Source: Effrenium voratum (taxonomy: Eukaryota; Sar; Dinophyceae; Suessiales; Symbiodiniaceae). Taken from it: a stretch of 64,000 bases of DNA. Below the pieces are notes generated by a model, which did no database searches, had not been told where the DNA came from, and worked only from the letters and a program-made list of their open reading frames with translations. The DNA is taken from contig CAUJNA010003248.1 of assembly GCA_963377175.1 (NCBI GenBank), positions 1 to 64,000 on the forward strand, given 5' to 3'. A program made the position numbers and the translations under genes. Positions 29,246 to 38,892 of this stretch are shown here, one piece after another (the stretch's first letter is position 1; each line of letters starts with the position of its first letter).

Positions 29246-29473
29246 TCAAAATAAAGAATAACTACATAGATTCAAAGCAGGTAATTTATAATATATTTTA
29301 TCTTTTTTACATTCATTAACTTTTTCTAATTTATTGATTATTGCTTTCAATGAATTTATTTGTAGAATATCAATTCTTGACATTTCACTTATCGTATTTA
29401 CATCTATATCTTTTATTACTTTAATAGCCTCTTCATCATCAATTTCTACTGGTTTTGATTTACTTGAACCCAT
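29246..29473 (-). CDS. Small protein with N-myristoylation-like start
   Basis: 75 aa beginning MGSSKSKPVE, which matches the MGxxxS pattern for N-terminal glycine myristoylation next to basic residues. The remainder is helical. A membrane-associated role in assembly is inferred only. TATATA precedes its ATG on the minus strand. Confidence 0.6.
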   Translation of the reverse strand: MGSSKSKPVEIDDEEAIKVIKDIDVNTISEMSRIDILQINSLKAIINKLEKVNECKKDKIYYKLPALNLCSYSLF

Positions 29474-29484
29474 TATATATAATA

Positions 29485-30291
29485 TTATTTAGATTTTAAT
29501 TTTTCAAAATTGAAATGTTGGTTTTCTTCTTCTTCTTCGTCTTCAGTTGGTGCTGGTATTTCTGTTGGACTTTCAGATGAAGAACTATGAACAGTAATAG
29601 GTGGAGAACTATGAACACTAATAGCTTCATTTGATGAATTGCTACTGCTACTTTGTGCATTTCCTGCTGTTATCTGATTAACTAAATCTGCGATGTTTAT
29701 TGTTGTTGCAATTGCACTGTGTGATAAGTTTAATATGATATCTGCTACTGTAGCGCCGTTGTGTAGCATTATTTCTATCATTTTTGTCAGTTTGAACTTC
29801 TTTTCTTCTTCATCGCTGTCATCCTCATCTGGTGGTTTCTTTGGCGGTGGTTCTGGCGGTTTGTTGTTGTCAAGCATTTTAGTAAAGGCTGACACCATTG
29901 CGTCGCGTTGGTTTTTCAGGGTTTGTGTTGCTTGTGTTCTTGTTGGCTCATTTCTTTTGTATGTGTTGCGCCAAAAGTTTTTAAGCATTATTTTAAACAT
30001 ATTGTCTTGGTTTTCCTTTACCTTAAATGCTTCAAATGTCATATTTAATTGTTGATTTGCATCATTGTATAACTTTTCGTCAGTCTCTCTGGTTTCTGTG
30101 GCGATTGTATCTGTGTTGGTTGCAATGTCAATAAATTCTCTCGGCGTGCCCTTTTTCATAAATTTCGGTGGTTGTATTGTTGTTGGTGTGTTTGGTTTCA
30201 TTAGGTTATGTATTGAAAAACTGTCGTCATCATATTTATCATTGAATTTCTGCTTCTTTCTTTTCAGTATGTTTTTAGTTAATATTATCAT
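29485..30291 (-). CDS. Putative virion protein, unknown family
   Basis: 268 aa with three parts: a basic N-terminus; a charged middle with a Pro-rich linker (PPEPPPKKPPDEDD); and a mostly hydrophobic, helical stretch (about 172-205; KMIEIMLHNGATVADIILNL) before a Ser-rich, acidic tail. It lies in a leftward block directly after the capsid genes. Assignment to the virion rests on that position only. Confidence 0.65.
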   Translation of the reverse strand: MIILTKNILKRKKQKFNDKYDDDSFSIHNLMKPNTPTTIQPPKFMKKGTPREFIDIATNTDTIATETRETDEKLYNDANQQLNMTFEAFKVKENQDNMFKIMLKNFWRNTYKRNEPTRTQATQTLKNQRDAMVSAFTKMLDNNKPPEPPPKKPPDEDDSDEEEKKFKLTKMIEIMLHNGATVADIILNLSHSAIATTINIADLVNQITAGNAQSSSSNSSNEAISVHSSPPITVHSSSSESPTEIPAPTEDEEEEENQHFNFEKLKSK

Positions 30292-30314
30292 TAAATATAC
30301 TTATATTATTATTA

Positions 30315-31283
30315 TTAACTTTCACCGCTTCCTGTTGCTCGACTTGGAGGTTTTGCCATCTTTTTGGTAGTTGCTCCTATTACTTGTTGGGGTTTGGCGA
30401 TAAATTTGTAATAAACTAAGTCGCCATACATTTGCGCGATTTGGTCTGTTATTGGTTTCTTTGTATCGCCTTTTGCATTCTTATGAAGTCTTGCTAGATG
30501 TGAAAATTCTTCAAACTCCGATGCCTTAATTAGTTGTATAATATATAAATCATTTACTACCTTGCTCATTTCAGTCAAATTATTGGCAAAAATTCGTGGT
30601 TGTCTGTCCCTTACTGAATTCAATATTTCAAACGCTTGTTGTTTAAAATCCGGTTGAATGTCTGGGTGTAGTTCATCAATTCTTGATATAATTAATTTTT
30701 CTTTTTCACTTAATTGCGATTCTCTTGCTGTCATCATTTCCTCATCTGGTATTAATTCTGGGCTGTCAGTTATGTCGCTTGATGTTGAGCGTCCTAACAT
30801 CAAGCGATTGAAAATAGACGACGCGCCTTGTGTAATAAAGTTTCTATGTTGTTCTTGTGCTTCTTGCTGTCTTTGTGTTGCTTGTTGTGCTCGTTGTTGC
30901 AATTCTGTTTGCACAGGTGCTATTGTTGGTTCTTCTGGTTGTGTTGGTTGGATATCATCTGTTGTTGTTGCCGGTTCTGTGTTTCTTCTATGAACTGCAT
31001 ATGTGTGTCCATTTCTATGTGCTTCTTGTTTCATCATTGCCTCTCTCATTTGTCTGTCTAATATTCTCATCTCTTGGTCTTTCAATAATTCTAAATGGTC
31101 GCTTCCATCAAAAAAACTACCCTGAGGACTTGCTTTGAAGAATGTAGCATCTCGGTTAGGTAGTTTTCCCGTTATTAAATCATTTTCGCCAATTAGACCT
31201 ACAATTTCTTCATAAGTAGGTCGTCGTTTCAATCCAAATTTTGCATATGGATTTATTAATTCTAGACTTGCTGTAGTTGCCAT
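30315..31283 (-). CDS. Putative structural protein, conserved N-terminus
   Basis: 322 aa. The N-terminal ~65 residues (NPYAKFGLKRRPTYEEIVGL; LPNRDATFF) look ordered and resemble capsid-neighbour proteins I know from Polinton-like elements. A Gln-rich linker (about 120-150) and a helical C-terminal half follow. It lies two genes downstream of the major capsid gene in the same direction. A role in the virion is inferred. Confidence 0.65.
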   Translation of the reverse strand: MATTASLELINPYAKFGLKRRPTYEEIVGLIGENDLITGKLPNRDATFFKASPQGSFFDGSDHLELLKDQEMRILDRQMREAMMKQEAHRNGHTYAVHRRNTEPATTTDDIQPTQPEEPTIAPVQTELQQRAQQATQRQQEAQEQHRNFITQGASSIFNRLMLGRSTSSDITDSPELIPDEEMMTARESQLSEKEKLIISRIDELHPDIQPDFKQQAFEILNSVRDRQPRIFANNLTEMSKVVNDLYIIQLIKASEFEEFSHLARLHKNAKGDTKKPITDQIAQMYGDLVYYKFIAKPQQVIGATTKKMAKPPSRATGSGES

Positions 31284-31329
31284 ATTTATTATAATAATAG
31301 TTAGATTATTAATATTATTATAATAAATC

Positions 31330-31647
31330 TTAAGTAAATATTAACTTTTTTGTATCTTCATACCATTTATTTAAATGTTCTTTTGTTGCATGTGGCAAGT
31401 TAGGACGATATAATTCACCCATCATCCTATCCAGCTCATTTACATAGTTTGCTCTCTTATTTCCTTCGTCAATCTTTTTCCTTAATGCTACTGATGCTTC
31501 TTGTGAGTTTCTTAACTTCATTTGTTCGTGCAGGTGTTCTAAATATTTTGTATCTTTTACATCAAATGGACTATATTTAATTTGTGAGGATTGTAAAAAT
31601 ACTTTACCTTTATTTTTCTTATTATTTATTTTGTGGAATTTATACAT
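31330..31647 (-). CDS. Small basic helical protein, start chosen downstream
   Basis: 105 aa from the Met at 31647. An upstream in-frame Met at 31695 would overlap the capsid gene. I prefer 31647 because it lies after the capsid stop and has the ATAAATATATA-ATG context typical of this element. Lys-rich, helical, no recognised domain; next to the major capsid gene. Confidence 0.65.
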   Translation of the reverse strand: MYKFHKINNKKNKGKVFLQSSQIKYSPFDVKDTKYLEHLHEQMKLRNSQEASVALRKKIDEGNKRANYVNELDRMMGELYRPNLPHATKEHLNKWYEDTKKLIFT

Positions 31648-31672
31648 TATATATTTATCATAGATTTTAATT

Positions 31673-33256
31673 TTAATCGTAAAGCACGCTCCCACTTTCG
31701 CGTAATTCCAGAACAGACTCCGAAATCATATGCACAAATAATTCTCGCACATCTTCATTATCTGTCAGTGCTCTGTTACTTCCTTTTAGTTTAAAAACGA
31801 GTAAGCCTCCTTGTTTCGTATTCTGGCCTGTAAAATTAGTGTCTGCCATTTTCTCGAACGAAATCCCAATAACGAATTTGTCTTCTCTGTAGCGCTTGTA
31901 GGAAATGCTAAAGGCATCTTGGTCAGGGTTCAAATAGTGTAATGTTCTTCGGAGGTAGTAGGCACTCTCGGCGAGGCTCTGGCATTCAAATTCTGGATAT
32001 TTCTTATTGTTAATTTGTAATTGCCACGTCAAATTTAAATCTTTATCTTGAAAACCTTTACCTTGGAAACGCTCGCGCCCAGCACCATCAGGGTCAGCAC
32101 CATCAAAAATACGAGAATTAATCATAGGATTGTAAAAATAGTTCCATCTCTTATAAATATAATTATCGTGTCTGTAGTAATTATCATTATCAGCATCTAC
32201 ACCTGCTCTTGGCGCGCGATACAATGTAATGAAACAACCATTTAATTTAGAAGCGGATTTAACAATATTCATATTAATTTCATTTCCTCCCGCGTTGAAT
32301 GATTGTGTCATAGTGTGATACATTGGAAATACCAATTTCAAACTTTGACCCTCTAACAAATGTTTAACTATATTATTGTTGACCGTGTTGTCCAATTGAA
32401 TTACCTCAGCTCTAATGATTACATTATTTAATTCCCACTGTGTTGAGGTGTCTCCAGTTGTGAAATAATAACCTTTGGCATCATTTTGAGTGTTGGCATC
32501 AGTTACGGTAAAAGGCGTAACTACTGGTATATGTTCATCTGATACAATCGTAAATTCCAGTTCAAGTGGAGCATACCGAAGAGGTAAATAATAATTGCTT
32601 TCTAACAGTCCGCATACTGGTTTATGTCCTAATCGCATATAACCATTGGCGCCGGGAATTCCTGCTACTGAATGGCGAGTATATCGTGCTGTTAAATCTC
32701 CCCAGTTGTTGTGGTCTCGTGTAGTTGGAAATGTTGTTGCCGCAGGGCTGGCAGCGGGATTGGTTCGTGCATTAACATCTAACATTTCTGCCAATCCAGT
32801 AGCATATGTGTGTCGCCAGTCATCATCCCAACGAGGATTAGCGCTACTTTCTAAATCGTCCATATCTCTAGCATCTTGACTTTTAAAGGAATTATACAAT
32901 TCACAGTGCCTATTGTATTCAATAATATCCTGAACCTGTTGTCCGCCTACTGTGCATCTATACCGACTGAAGAAGGATGATAAATTACCTAACGGTCGTA
33001 AAAAATGACTTCGTGTTCCGTCAGTGTTTTGAAGATTTGCAAATAAACGAATACTTGATAAATCAATATATGTGTTGTCTTCTCCTGATATATGAAATCT
33101 AATATTTTTGTTTCCTGCATTTGGATTATAAACATTACTACCCGATGGAAAATAATTAACGTGTCGTCTGTCTGTGATGTATTGTGCTGTTTCTGGAAGT
33201 CCAAAATTTAACGAGTTAATCATTGTAGTTTCACTTTCTGCAATTATATTATCCAT
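31673..33256 (-). CDS. Major capsid protein (double-jelly-roll type)
   Basis: 527 aa; forms the icosahedral shell. The N-terminal stretch (ETAQYITDRRHVNYFPSGSN) and the strand-rich layout that follows (IRFHISGEDNTYIDLSSIRL; LSSFFSRYRCTVGGQQVQDI) match PLV/Polinton-type capsid proteins. Length is within the usual 450-650 residues. Later strands contain APLELEFTIVSDEHIPV and YLRRTLHYLNPDQDAFSISY. A TATATAAGTA-ATG upstream sequence suggests a strong, late-type start. A profile search against double-jelly-roll capsids should settle subgroup placement. Confidence 0.85.
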   Translation of the reverse strand: MDNIIAESETTMINSLNFGLPETAQYITDRRHVNYFPSGSNVYNPNAGNKNIRFHISGEDNTYIDLSSIRLFANLQNTDGTRSHFLRPLGNLSSFFSRYRCTVGGQQVQDIIEYNRHCELYNSFKSQDARDMDDLESSANPRWDDDWRHTYATGLAEMLDVNARTNPAASPAATTFPTTRDHNNWGDLTARYTRHSVAGIPGANGYMRLGHKPVCGLLESNYYLPLRYAPLELEFTIVSDEHIPVVTPFTVTDANTQNDAKGYYFTTGDTSTQWELNNVIIRAEVIQLDNTVNNNIVKHLLEGQSLKLVFPMYHTMTQSFNAGGNEINMNIVKSASKLNGCFITLYRAPRAGVDADNDNYYRHDNYIYKRWNYFYNPMINSRIFDGADPDGAGRERFQGKGFQDKDLNLTWQLQINNKKYPEFECQSLAESAYYLRRTLHYLNPDQDAFSISYKRYREDKFVIGISFEKMADTNFTGQNTKQGGLLVFKLKGSNRALTDNEDVRELFVHMISESVLELRESGSVLYD

Positions 33257-33280
33257 TACTTATATATGATGATATAGATT

Positions 33281-33502
33281 TTATTTTTTTATTTTTATAT
33301 TTTTCTTATGTGGAAGCATTGTAGTAGAATTGTTTGAAGTTGTATTTTTTATAGTATTTATTAGATAATTATTTTTTGTATCAACTATATCTTTTAAAGT
33401 ATCATAATCTAAATTTTTATATTGTTTATCGTATTTTGTAGGTTCTTTTGTCAGTTTCTTCTCTAATGGAATTTTGTTTTGCTTGTCTTTATTTCTAAAC
33501 AT
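33281..33502 (-). CDS. Small Lys/Asn-rich protein
   Basis: 73 aa, highly charged, no recognised domain. It starts 12 bp after the end of the next gene upstream and ends 24 bp before the capsid gene start, in the same direction. Confidence 0.55.
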   Translation of the reverse strand: MFRNKDKQNKIPLEKKLTKEPTKYDKQYKNLDYDTLKDIVDTKNNYLINTIKNTTSNNSTTMLPHKKNIKIKK

Positions 33503-33513
33503 TATTATTAATA

Positions 33514-33957
33514 TTATTGAGATAATGTTAGTTCAGTTATACGCTTTATACAATCTTCTAATTCGTCTCTATACTTATACAAATAACTTAAATCATCTTC
33601 ATCTAATGGAATTTTCTTTTCTTCTTGTTCTTTTAAAAAGTCGGTATAATCAACTCTACTATAATCTGTATAATGTATTTTGTTATTTTCTGGATGTAAT
33701 TTTAAATAATCATTTTCATAATTAATAATTTCACTATACATGCCTATTATAAGTCCTTCAATATTACCTTTTCTGTAGTATAAATGATTTAAATCATTGC
33801 TTTCGTGCTCTTCCTTATCTTTATTCAATACTTCTTTGCCACAATTACATTCATATTTACTATTTGATATGTTGTATTCTTTCTTTTTCTCTCGCTCTAT
33901 CATTTTCTTATAAGCATATTCAACATCATTGTCCCATTTCTCAGCATCAATACTCAT
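33514..33957 (-). CDS. Cys/His-containing charged protein
   Basis: 147 aa from MSIDAEKW; an alternative Met lies three codons upstream. The middle has YECNCGKEV followed by HESNDLNHLYY, the same C-x-C-G...H...H plan seen at 28985. The C-terminal half is acidic and probably helical. Function unknown. Confidence 0.65.
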   Translation of the reverse strand: MSIDAEKWDNDVEYAYKKMIEREKKKEYNISNSKYECNCGKEVLNKDKEEHESNDLNHLYYRKGNIEGLIIGMYSEIINYENDYLKLHPENNKIHYTDYSRVDYTDFLKEQEEKKIPLDEDDLSYLYKYRDELEDCIKRITELTLSQ

Positions 33958-34023
33958 ATATAACATATATATATTTATTTATTTATTGTTCTGGTGTTGA
34001 ATTAGGATTGAAACGCGAAGCAT

Positions 34024-34803
34024 TTAACCCGAATTATCATTCGGGTTGAATCCATTAGAAATATCAGTAGTAGGATTAATTTCAGTCATACCTTGTCCTG
34101 TCCAATTATTGAAACTGTGTTTATCTAATAAATTATTGCTTTCTATTTCTCCAGTTATTGCCGCGTCATCGAACATTGCTATAGGGTCTCCACGATTTCT
34201 AAATCGTAAGTGTCGCGGGTTTTTCTGTTGATTAATCCCTGATACAAAAGGTGATGAATAAACAGTACTAGCATATTTGTTGCCGTGTCTGTTGTTGATT
34301 TCTTGAACAACGGATGAACCGAGGCTATGTCCAACAATTCTATTCACATCTGGATTTTTCCTTAATTCTTCCATTGCGTCTTTATATCTTTCGCTTAATT
34401 GAACATTATGAGTAGGAATAAAAAACAAATCTGCAATTACATCATTGACTTTGTGATTTAGTCCCGTTTTAGCACCAGTACCACCAATATATAATGTGTT
34501 GCCTATTTTTGTTATTCCATTTACATTAGAATAGGCCGCGTCTAAACCCTTGACATCATCGATTTTATTTTTATTTTGAACATTGATTTCTTCAGCATAT
34601 CGTGTTTTATGTTTCATTATCTGCTTATCAAAATGTTTATTGAAACCTCCTATTTTGTCTTCCAATGTCTTTTTATGATTAAAAAATACATCTTCTATTA
34701 AATCCTTACCTGCCGTATATGCTTTATCACTTGCTACACCTGCCATCATTTGCGTCGGCGTCCTGCCTTCTATAGCACCTAATAATAATTGTCGTCCAAT
34801 CAT
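34024..34803 (-). CDS. Lipase-like alpha/beta hydrolase
   Basis: 259 aa. A helical N-terminus precedes a class-3-lipase-like core. The nucleophile elbow is RIVGHSLGSSV (S160), with candidate acid D206 in RGDPIAM and His H229 in LLDKHSFNNW, so the triad looks complete. No signal peptide is seen. Virion-associated lipases in related elements are thought to help membrane passage during entry; that role is inferred. It is the last gene of the leftward structural block, and its start faces the rightward penton gene. Confidence 0.8.
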   Translation of the reverse strand: MIGRQLLLGAIEGRTPTQMMAGVASDKAYTAGKDLIEDVFFNHKKTLEDKIGGFNKHFDKQIMKHKTRYAEEINVQNKNKIDDVKGLDAAYSNVNGITKIGNTLYIGGTGAKTGLNHKVNDVIADLFFIPTHNVQLSERYKDAMEELRKNPDVNRIVGHSLGSSVVQEINNRHGNKYASTVYSSPFVSGINQQKNPRHLRFRNRGDPIAMFDDAAITGEIESNNLLDKHSFNNWTGQGMTEINPTTDISNGFNPNDNSG

Positions 34804-34904
34804 ATATTATTAATATATATTTTTTAAATTATCTATTAATAACAATAATTACAAAGTAATTATCAATAATAATTATATTATAATTTCTATTGTATATTAT
34901 ATTT

Positions 34905-35759
34905 ATGAGTGATAGATTAACATATAAAAAAATCTATGTTGATAGTGCCTACAGATTGCAAGAAAGTAATTCTACCAGCGATTTTATTATAGAACTTGAC
35001 CAAAACTTTGAAATTCCACCAAGAACAAAAATGTTCGTGACAGAGTGTTCATTCAGCACTCCGTTTTATACAACAGAGAAAGGGTTTTACGAACGCTTCT
35101 ATATTATGTTATATAATAGTTCCAATGTCTTATTAAGAAGCACTGCCGTTGATGTATCCGGTGAAATTTATTATGCCAATCAATTATCATTTAAAATACA
35201 ATCAGAATTAAACGCGGCATTTAATGATATTGTACCTGACTTATTCTTAACAGTATATGGACAAAGCGAACGCAAAATGGAACTTAAATTAAATGACCCT
35301 CTAAATTACAAAATCAAAATACCTACAGATGAAGAATTAGAAACTTATGTAAATGGCGAATGGAACAGAGGACAGTTTGAATATGACAACTTGAGACCAA
35401 AAGCTATCAATTATTTATTAAGTAATTATATTGCCTATGAACCTGCGTCATCTTGGTTAAGTGGATACTTTAATTTAGTTCCTTTTCAGAATATATACAT
35501 AAATTGTCCTCAATTAAGCGATTATAAATATTCAGCGCCTAATAATTTCAGCAGTTCAGTAATTAAAAAAGTTCAAATTAATCAACAACTTGGCGGAGTT
35601 ATAACAGATTTTACAGCGCCCATATATGCAGATTTTATTGATGTAGGCGGTAAAAATATTAAGAGACTACACTTTAGAATAACAACTTCAAGAAACGAAT
35701 TAATTGATTTTCATGGCGTTCCCATTTCTTTTAGCATTCTCTTTCAATTAGATAATTGA
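34905..35759 (+). CDS. Penton / minor capsid protein candidate
   Basis: 284 aa from MSDRLTYKK; an upstream in-frame Met at 34890 is less likely. The N-terminal block (KIYVDSAYRLQESNSTSDF then IIELDQNFEIPPRTKMFVTE) is the signature I associate with PLV penton-like proteins, which cap the fivefold vertices. The remainder is strand-rich, compatible with a jelly-roll. It is divergent from the lipase gene and first in a rightward structural trio. Confidence 0.7.
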   Translation: MSDRLTYKKIYVDSAYRLQESNSTSDFIIELDQNFEIPPRTKMFVTECSFSTPFYTTEKGFYERFYIMLYNSSNVLLRSTAVDVSGEIYYANQLSFKIQSELNAAFNDIVPDLFLTVYGQSERKMELKLNDPLNYKIKIPTDEELETYVNGEWNRGQFEYDNLRPKAINYLLSNYIAYEPASSWLSGYFNLVPFQNIYINCPQLSDYKYSAPNNFSSSVIKKVQINQQLGGVITDFTAPIYADFIDVGGKNIKRLHFRITTSRNELIDFHGVPISFSILFQLDN

Positions 35760-35873
35760 ATAAACAACCTAAATATTAATATTTATATCAAATTATTAAT
35801 ATTAATATTTCTCAATTTGTCCATATAGACAAAATATATAAAAAATATAGACAAAATATATAATATATTATAT

Positions 35874-36449
35874 ATGTCAGAAGTTGAACCTGAAATTACT
35901 AATACAATTGAAGCAGACGAGCCAGTAAATGAATTACCACCAATTGAAGAAGAAGCACCAAAGGCAGAACCAACAATAGAAGCACCAACAGAAGCGAAAC
36001 CTATAGAACCATTGAAAAACAACTCAAAAACTCAAGCACGCAATGAAAAGAAAATAACCTGTCCAAAATGTGCCAAAACTTTAACATTAAAATCATATAG
36101 ATACAGCCACGAGCGCAATTGCCAAGGACCATTAGAATCTAAACCAATTAAATCAATCAAACCAAAAGCAGTTCCAATAGCAAAACCCCAGAAGGTAGAA
36201 TATCGCGAAGAAGAAGAGCAACATATTCCACAACAACAGCAACAAAATAATATAATAGCGAACACACCACCCCCAAGAAGAATGCAACCACGCGAAGCGA
36301 TGCCACAAGCATCACAACCGCCTGCAAACCCGCTACAAAATATAGCACAGCATTACCAATTATTGCAAAATGAATATTTAAGACAGAAGCAAGAAAAATA
36401 CAATGCATTAAATAAAGGTATATTTGGCTCAAGAGGAAAAAAAAGATAG
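35874..36449 (+). CDS. Acidic/Pro/Gln-rich protein with one zinc finger
   Basis: 191 aa. The N-terminal ~55 residues are Glu/Pro-rich. A single finger-like motif, CPKCAKTLTLKSYRYSHERNC (C-x2-C...H-x3-C), lies at about 63-83. A Gln/Pro-rich linker and a helical, basic C-terminus follow (NPLQNIAQHYQLLQNEYLR). It sits between the penton and fibre genes, so a virion or DNA-condensing role is possible. Confidence 0.65.
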   Translation: MSEVEPEITNTIEADEPVNELPPIEEEAPKAEPTIEAPTEAKPIEPLKNNSKTQARNEKKITCPKCAKTLTLKSYRYSHERNCQGPLESKPIKSIKPKAVPIAKPQKVEYREEEEQHIPQQQQQNNIIANTPPPRRMQPREAMPQASQPPANPLQNIAQHYQLLQNEYLRQKQEKYNALNKGIFGSRGKKR

Positions 36450-36484
36450 AATATAATTATTTTATAACCTACTATATAATAATT

Positions 36485-38566
36485 ATGTTTTCAACATTAT
36501 CATTGGATGGCTCAAGCAGAATTATAGCAAGCGAATTAGTATTAATAAATTCAACAGAACCATCAACCTTAAGCAGTGTTTATGCTACAAAGCAAGAATT
36601 AGCAGATACAACAGGCGCATTGGGTGGCGGTTATACTACTGAAGAAGTTGATGCTCTTATTTTAGCACAGAAAAATAAGATAGATGCCAATATTTTAGAT
36701 ATTACTGAATTAAACGCAACATCAACAACAATGTTTGACGAACAAGTAAATCAAAACGCAACAATTACAAGCAACCTTAATAATACTACTGCTTACGGAC
36801 TTACAATAACTTCAATACTACCGACTATATCCGCAAATACAATTAAACTTGACACAAATGCTAATAATATTAGTTCTAATACTTTTTTAATCAGTAATTT
36901 AAACGCTACAATAACATCAAACTTCAATACTATTAGTTCTAATACATTCTTAGTAGGAAATTTCAATAATACAATCACTTCAAACTTCAATACTATAAGT
37001 TCAAATTCTTCACTAATAACAGGACACGGAAACACAATATCAACAATTTTAGCAGATGTATCAACATTATATGCAAACGATACTAATTTATTCAATACTA
37101 ACACAGCCTACAGCAATACATTTTCTTCAATCATATCAGCCAACACTACACAAGATTTATTAATAACTGAAAATTCAAATACGATTAATAGTTTATTAGC
37201 AACGGATTTACAAAAATTAGATAAACTAGATTTAAGCAATCAATCAGTATCGGGTCCGGTTACATTTCATGACTCTATTACAATGGTTACTGGCAATACT
37301 TTATTTTGTAATAATTATAGGGCGCCAAGTAATGGATTACACATTCAATTCGTAATGTTTAACAGAGAATTTAATATTAATAGAGATGGCAGAATGTGGA
37401 TGAGTAGTTCAGGAGGTCAATGGGAAACTCAAATAGGAGATGCTAATGTTGGTCGTGTCTGGGTCAAGGATAGGTTTGGTTTAGGTGCTGTTGGTGTTTC
37501 TGGTTATGTTTTAAACTGTGCCGGACAAGCGAGATTTACCAGTGCTGTTCAGTTTGTAGGAACTGACAACGCAATAAGTCTTAACAATGGTTCATTTTTA
37601 AATTTTAATAACAATGGTTCAATACGAAGATATACACCAGATGCTACAGAAGGCTTATATATGGCGCATAATAATTTTCTTGCTTGTAGTATCGGAGATA
37701 TAACCAATGCTTCTAACCAATATTTTATGTGCGACGGTGCAGTATCAAAAACCATTTTCAATAAACCAGTTGATATATTAGGTGATGTATACACAAACGG
37801 CGATTTAACAATGGTTTCTGGTAAGAAAGTTGAAGTCAACCAAGTTCAGTCTGTATCAGGAAATACTTTATTATTACAAAATTCACCGAGTGGCAATGTT
37901 CAATTTGGCAACACATCAAAACTAATAATTGATAATGCTGAAATGTATGTCGATACAAATGATTTAATAATCAGGAATAGCAACACGTCAAACTCTATTA
38001 ATTTGGTTGTTGGATTATCTTCAACATATGCTGATAATAAAATTATTTTGAATAGTGGAAGTAATAGCGAATTACGAGGCGACTGGACTATTGACGGTGA
38101 TATGACTTTTGGAATTGCTCATAAAATCAATTTGAGACATTTAAATAGTGATGCTGTTTTAAGATTAGAAGCATCAACAACTATTGATAGTTATATTGAT
38201 GGCACTAAATATTTACAATTGGACGATACACAATTTTCATCATTTAATGGATTCAATCTAAGTAGTGATAAGAGATTAAAAGATAATATAGAAGATGTAG
38301 AAGATGACACTATAAATATGGTAAAAAACATTAAGATTAAAACATTTGTTAAAAATCAAAAAACTAAAAAGACTGAATTAGGATGGATTGCTCAAGATGT
38401 TCAACAATACACAAATCCTAAATATAATATTGTAAATGATACAGGAGAATACTTAACGATGTGTTATGACAGAATGGCTTGTATTAGCTGGGATGCTTTA
38501 TCAAAACTTATTACTCGTGTAGAATATTTGGAAACTAAATTATTGAAAAAGAAAAAATCTAAATAA
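36485..38566 (+). CDS. Fibre-like protein with C-terminal S74 chaperone domain
   Basis: 693 aa. The first ~240 residues repeat a 20-22-residue Asn/Thr/Ser unit (NTISSNTFL, NATITSNF), as in trimeric fibre shafts. A strand-rich middle follows. The end is an intramolecular chaperone of endosialidase type (Peptidase_S74): LSSDKRLKDNIEDV around residues 592-605, with the Ser-Lys dyad region, then LGWIAQDVQQY and a C-terminal coiled coil. In known S74 proteins the domain trimerises the fibre and then cleaves itself off. That suggests a receptor-binding or decoration spike for this virion. Confidence 0.8.
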   Translation: MFSTLSLDGSSRIIASELVLINSTEPSTLSSVYATKQELADTTGALGGGYTTEEVDALILAQKNKIDANILDITELNATSTTMFDEQVNQNATITSNLNNTTAYGLTITSILPTISANTIKLDTNANNISSNTFLISNLNATITSNFNTISSNTFLVGNFNNTITSNFNTISSNSSLITGHGNTISTILADVSTLYANDTNLFNTNTAYSNTFSSIISANTTQDLLITENSNTINSLLATDLQKLDKLDLSNQSVSGPVTFHDSITMVTGNTLFCNNYRAPSNGLHIQFVMFNREFNINRDGRMWMSSSGGQWETQIGDANVGRVWVKDRFGLGAVGVSGYVLNCAGQARFTSAVQFVGTDNAISLNNGSFLNFNNNGSIRRYTPDATEGLYMAHNNFLACSIGDITNASNQYFMCDGAVSKTIFNKPVDILGDVYTNGDLTMVSGKKVEVNQVQSVSGNTLLLQNSPSGNVQFGNTSKLIIDNAEMYVDTNDLIIRNSNTSNSINLVVGLSSTYADNKIILNSGSNSELRGDWTIDGDMTFGIAHKINLRHLNSDAVLRLEASTTIDSYIDGTKYLQLDDTQFSSFNGFNLSSDKRLKDNIEDVEDDTINMVKNIKIKTFVKNQKTKKTELGWIAQDVQQYTNPKYNIVNDTGEYLTMCYDRMACISWDALSKLITRVEYLETKLLKKKKSK

Positions 38567-38602
38567 TTAATAATATTAAACAACATAATATTATTAAGTA
38601 TT

Positions 38603-38869
38603 TCATTTTGTGAGCTTGTCAAGTAGTTCTTGAGGGTTTTTAATTTCATCAATATCTATATTTTGTTTTTCTATGTATTCCTTTATGGCTTTCTGACGAT
38701 ATGCCTTTTTGCTTTGTTCAATTTTATTTTCCATCCATCCTTCTTTTTGTAGGTTCTTAAGATAATACAAGCGGTTGTATATAGCCATCTGTTTTTGTAT
38801 CTCTTCCATTGTGTAGTCATCCGGGTTCAAGTCCTTAGTAACATCATGATATTTTGATAATCTGGGCAT
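38603..38869 (-). CDS. Small helical protein with early-type promoter
   Basis: 88 aa, charged and helical (EEIQKQMAIYNRLYYLKNL). Its start faces the polymerase gene. The minus-strand copy of ATTTAAAGAAATA lies about 25-40 bp upstream, so it belongs to the promoter class of the replication genes. No family recognised. Confidence 0.65.
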   Translation of the reverse strand: MPRLSKYHDVTKDLNPDDYTMEEIQKQMAIYNRLYYLKNLQKEGWMENKIEQSKKAYRQKAIKEYIEKQNIDIDEIKNPQELLDKLTK

Positions 38870-38892
38870 TCTGTTAATATATTATTAACACA

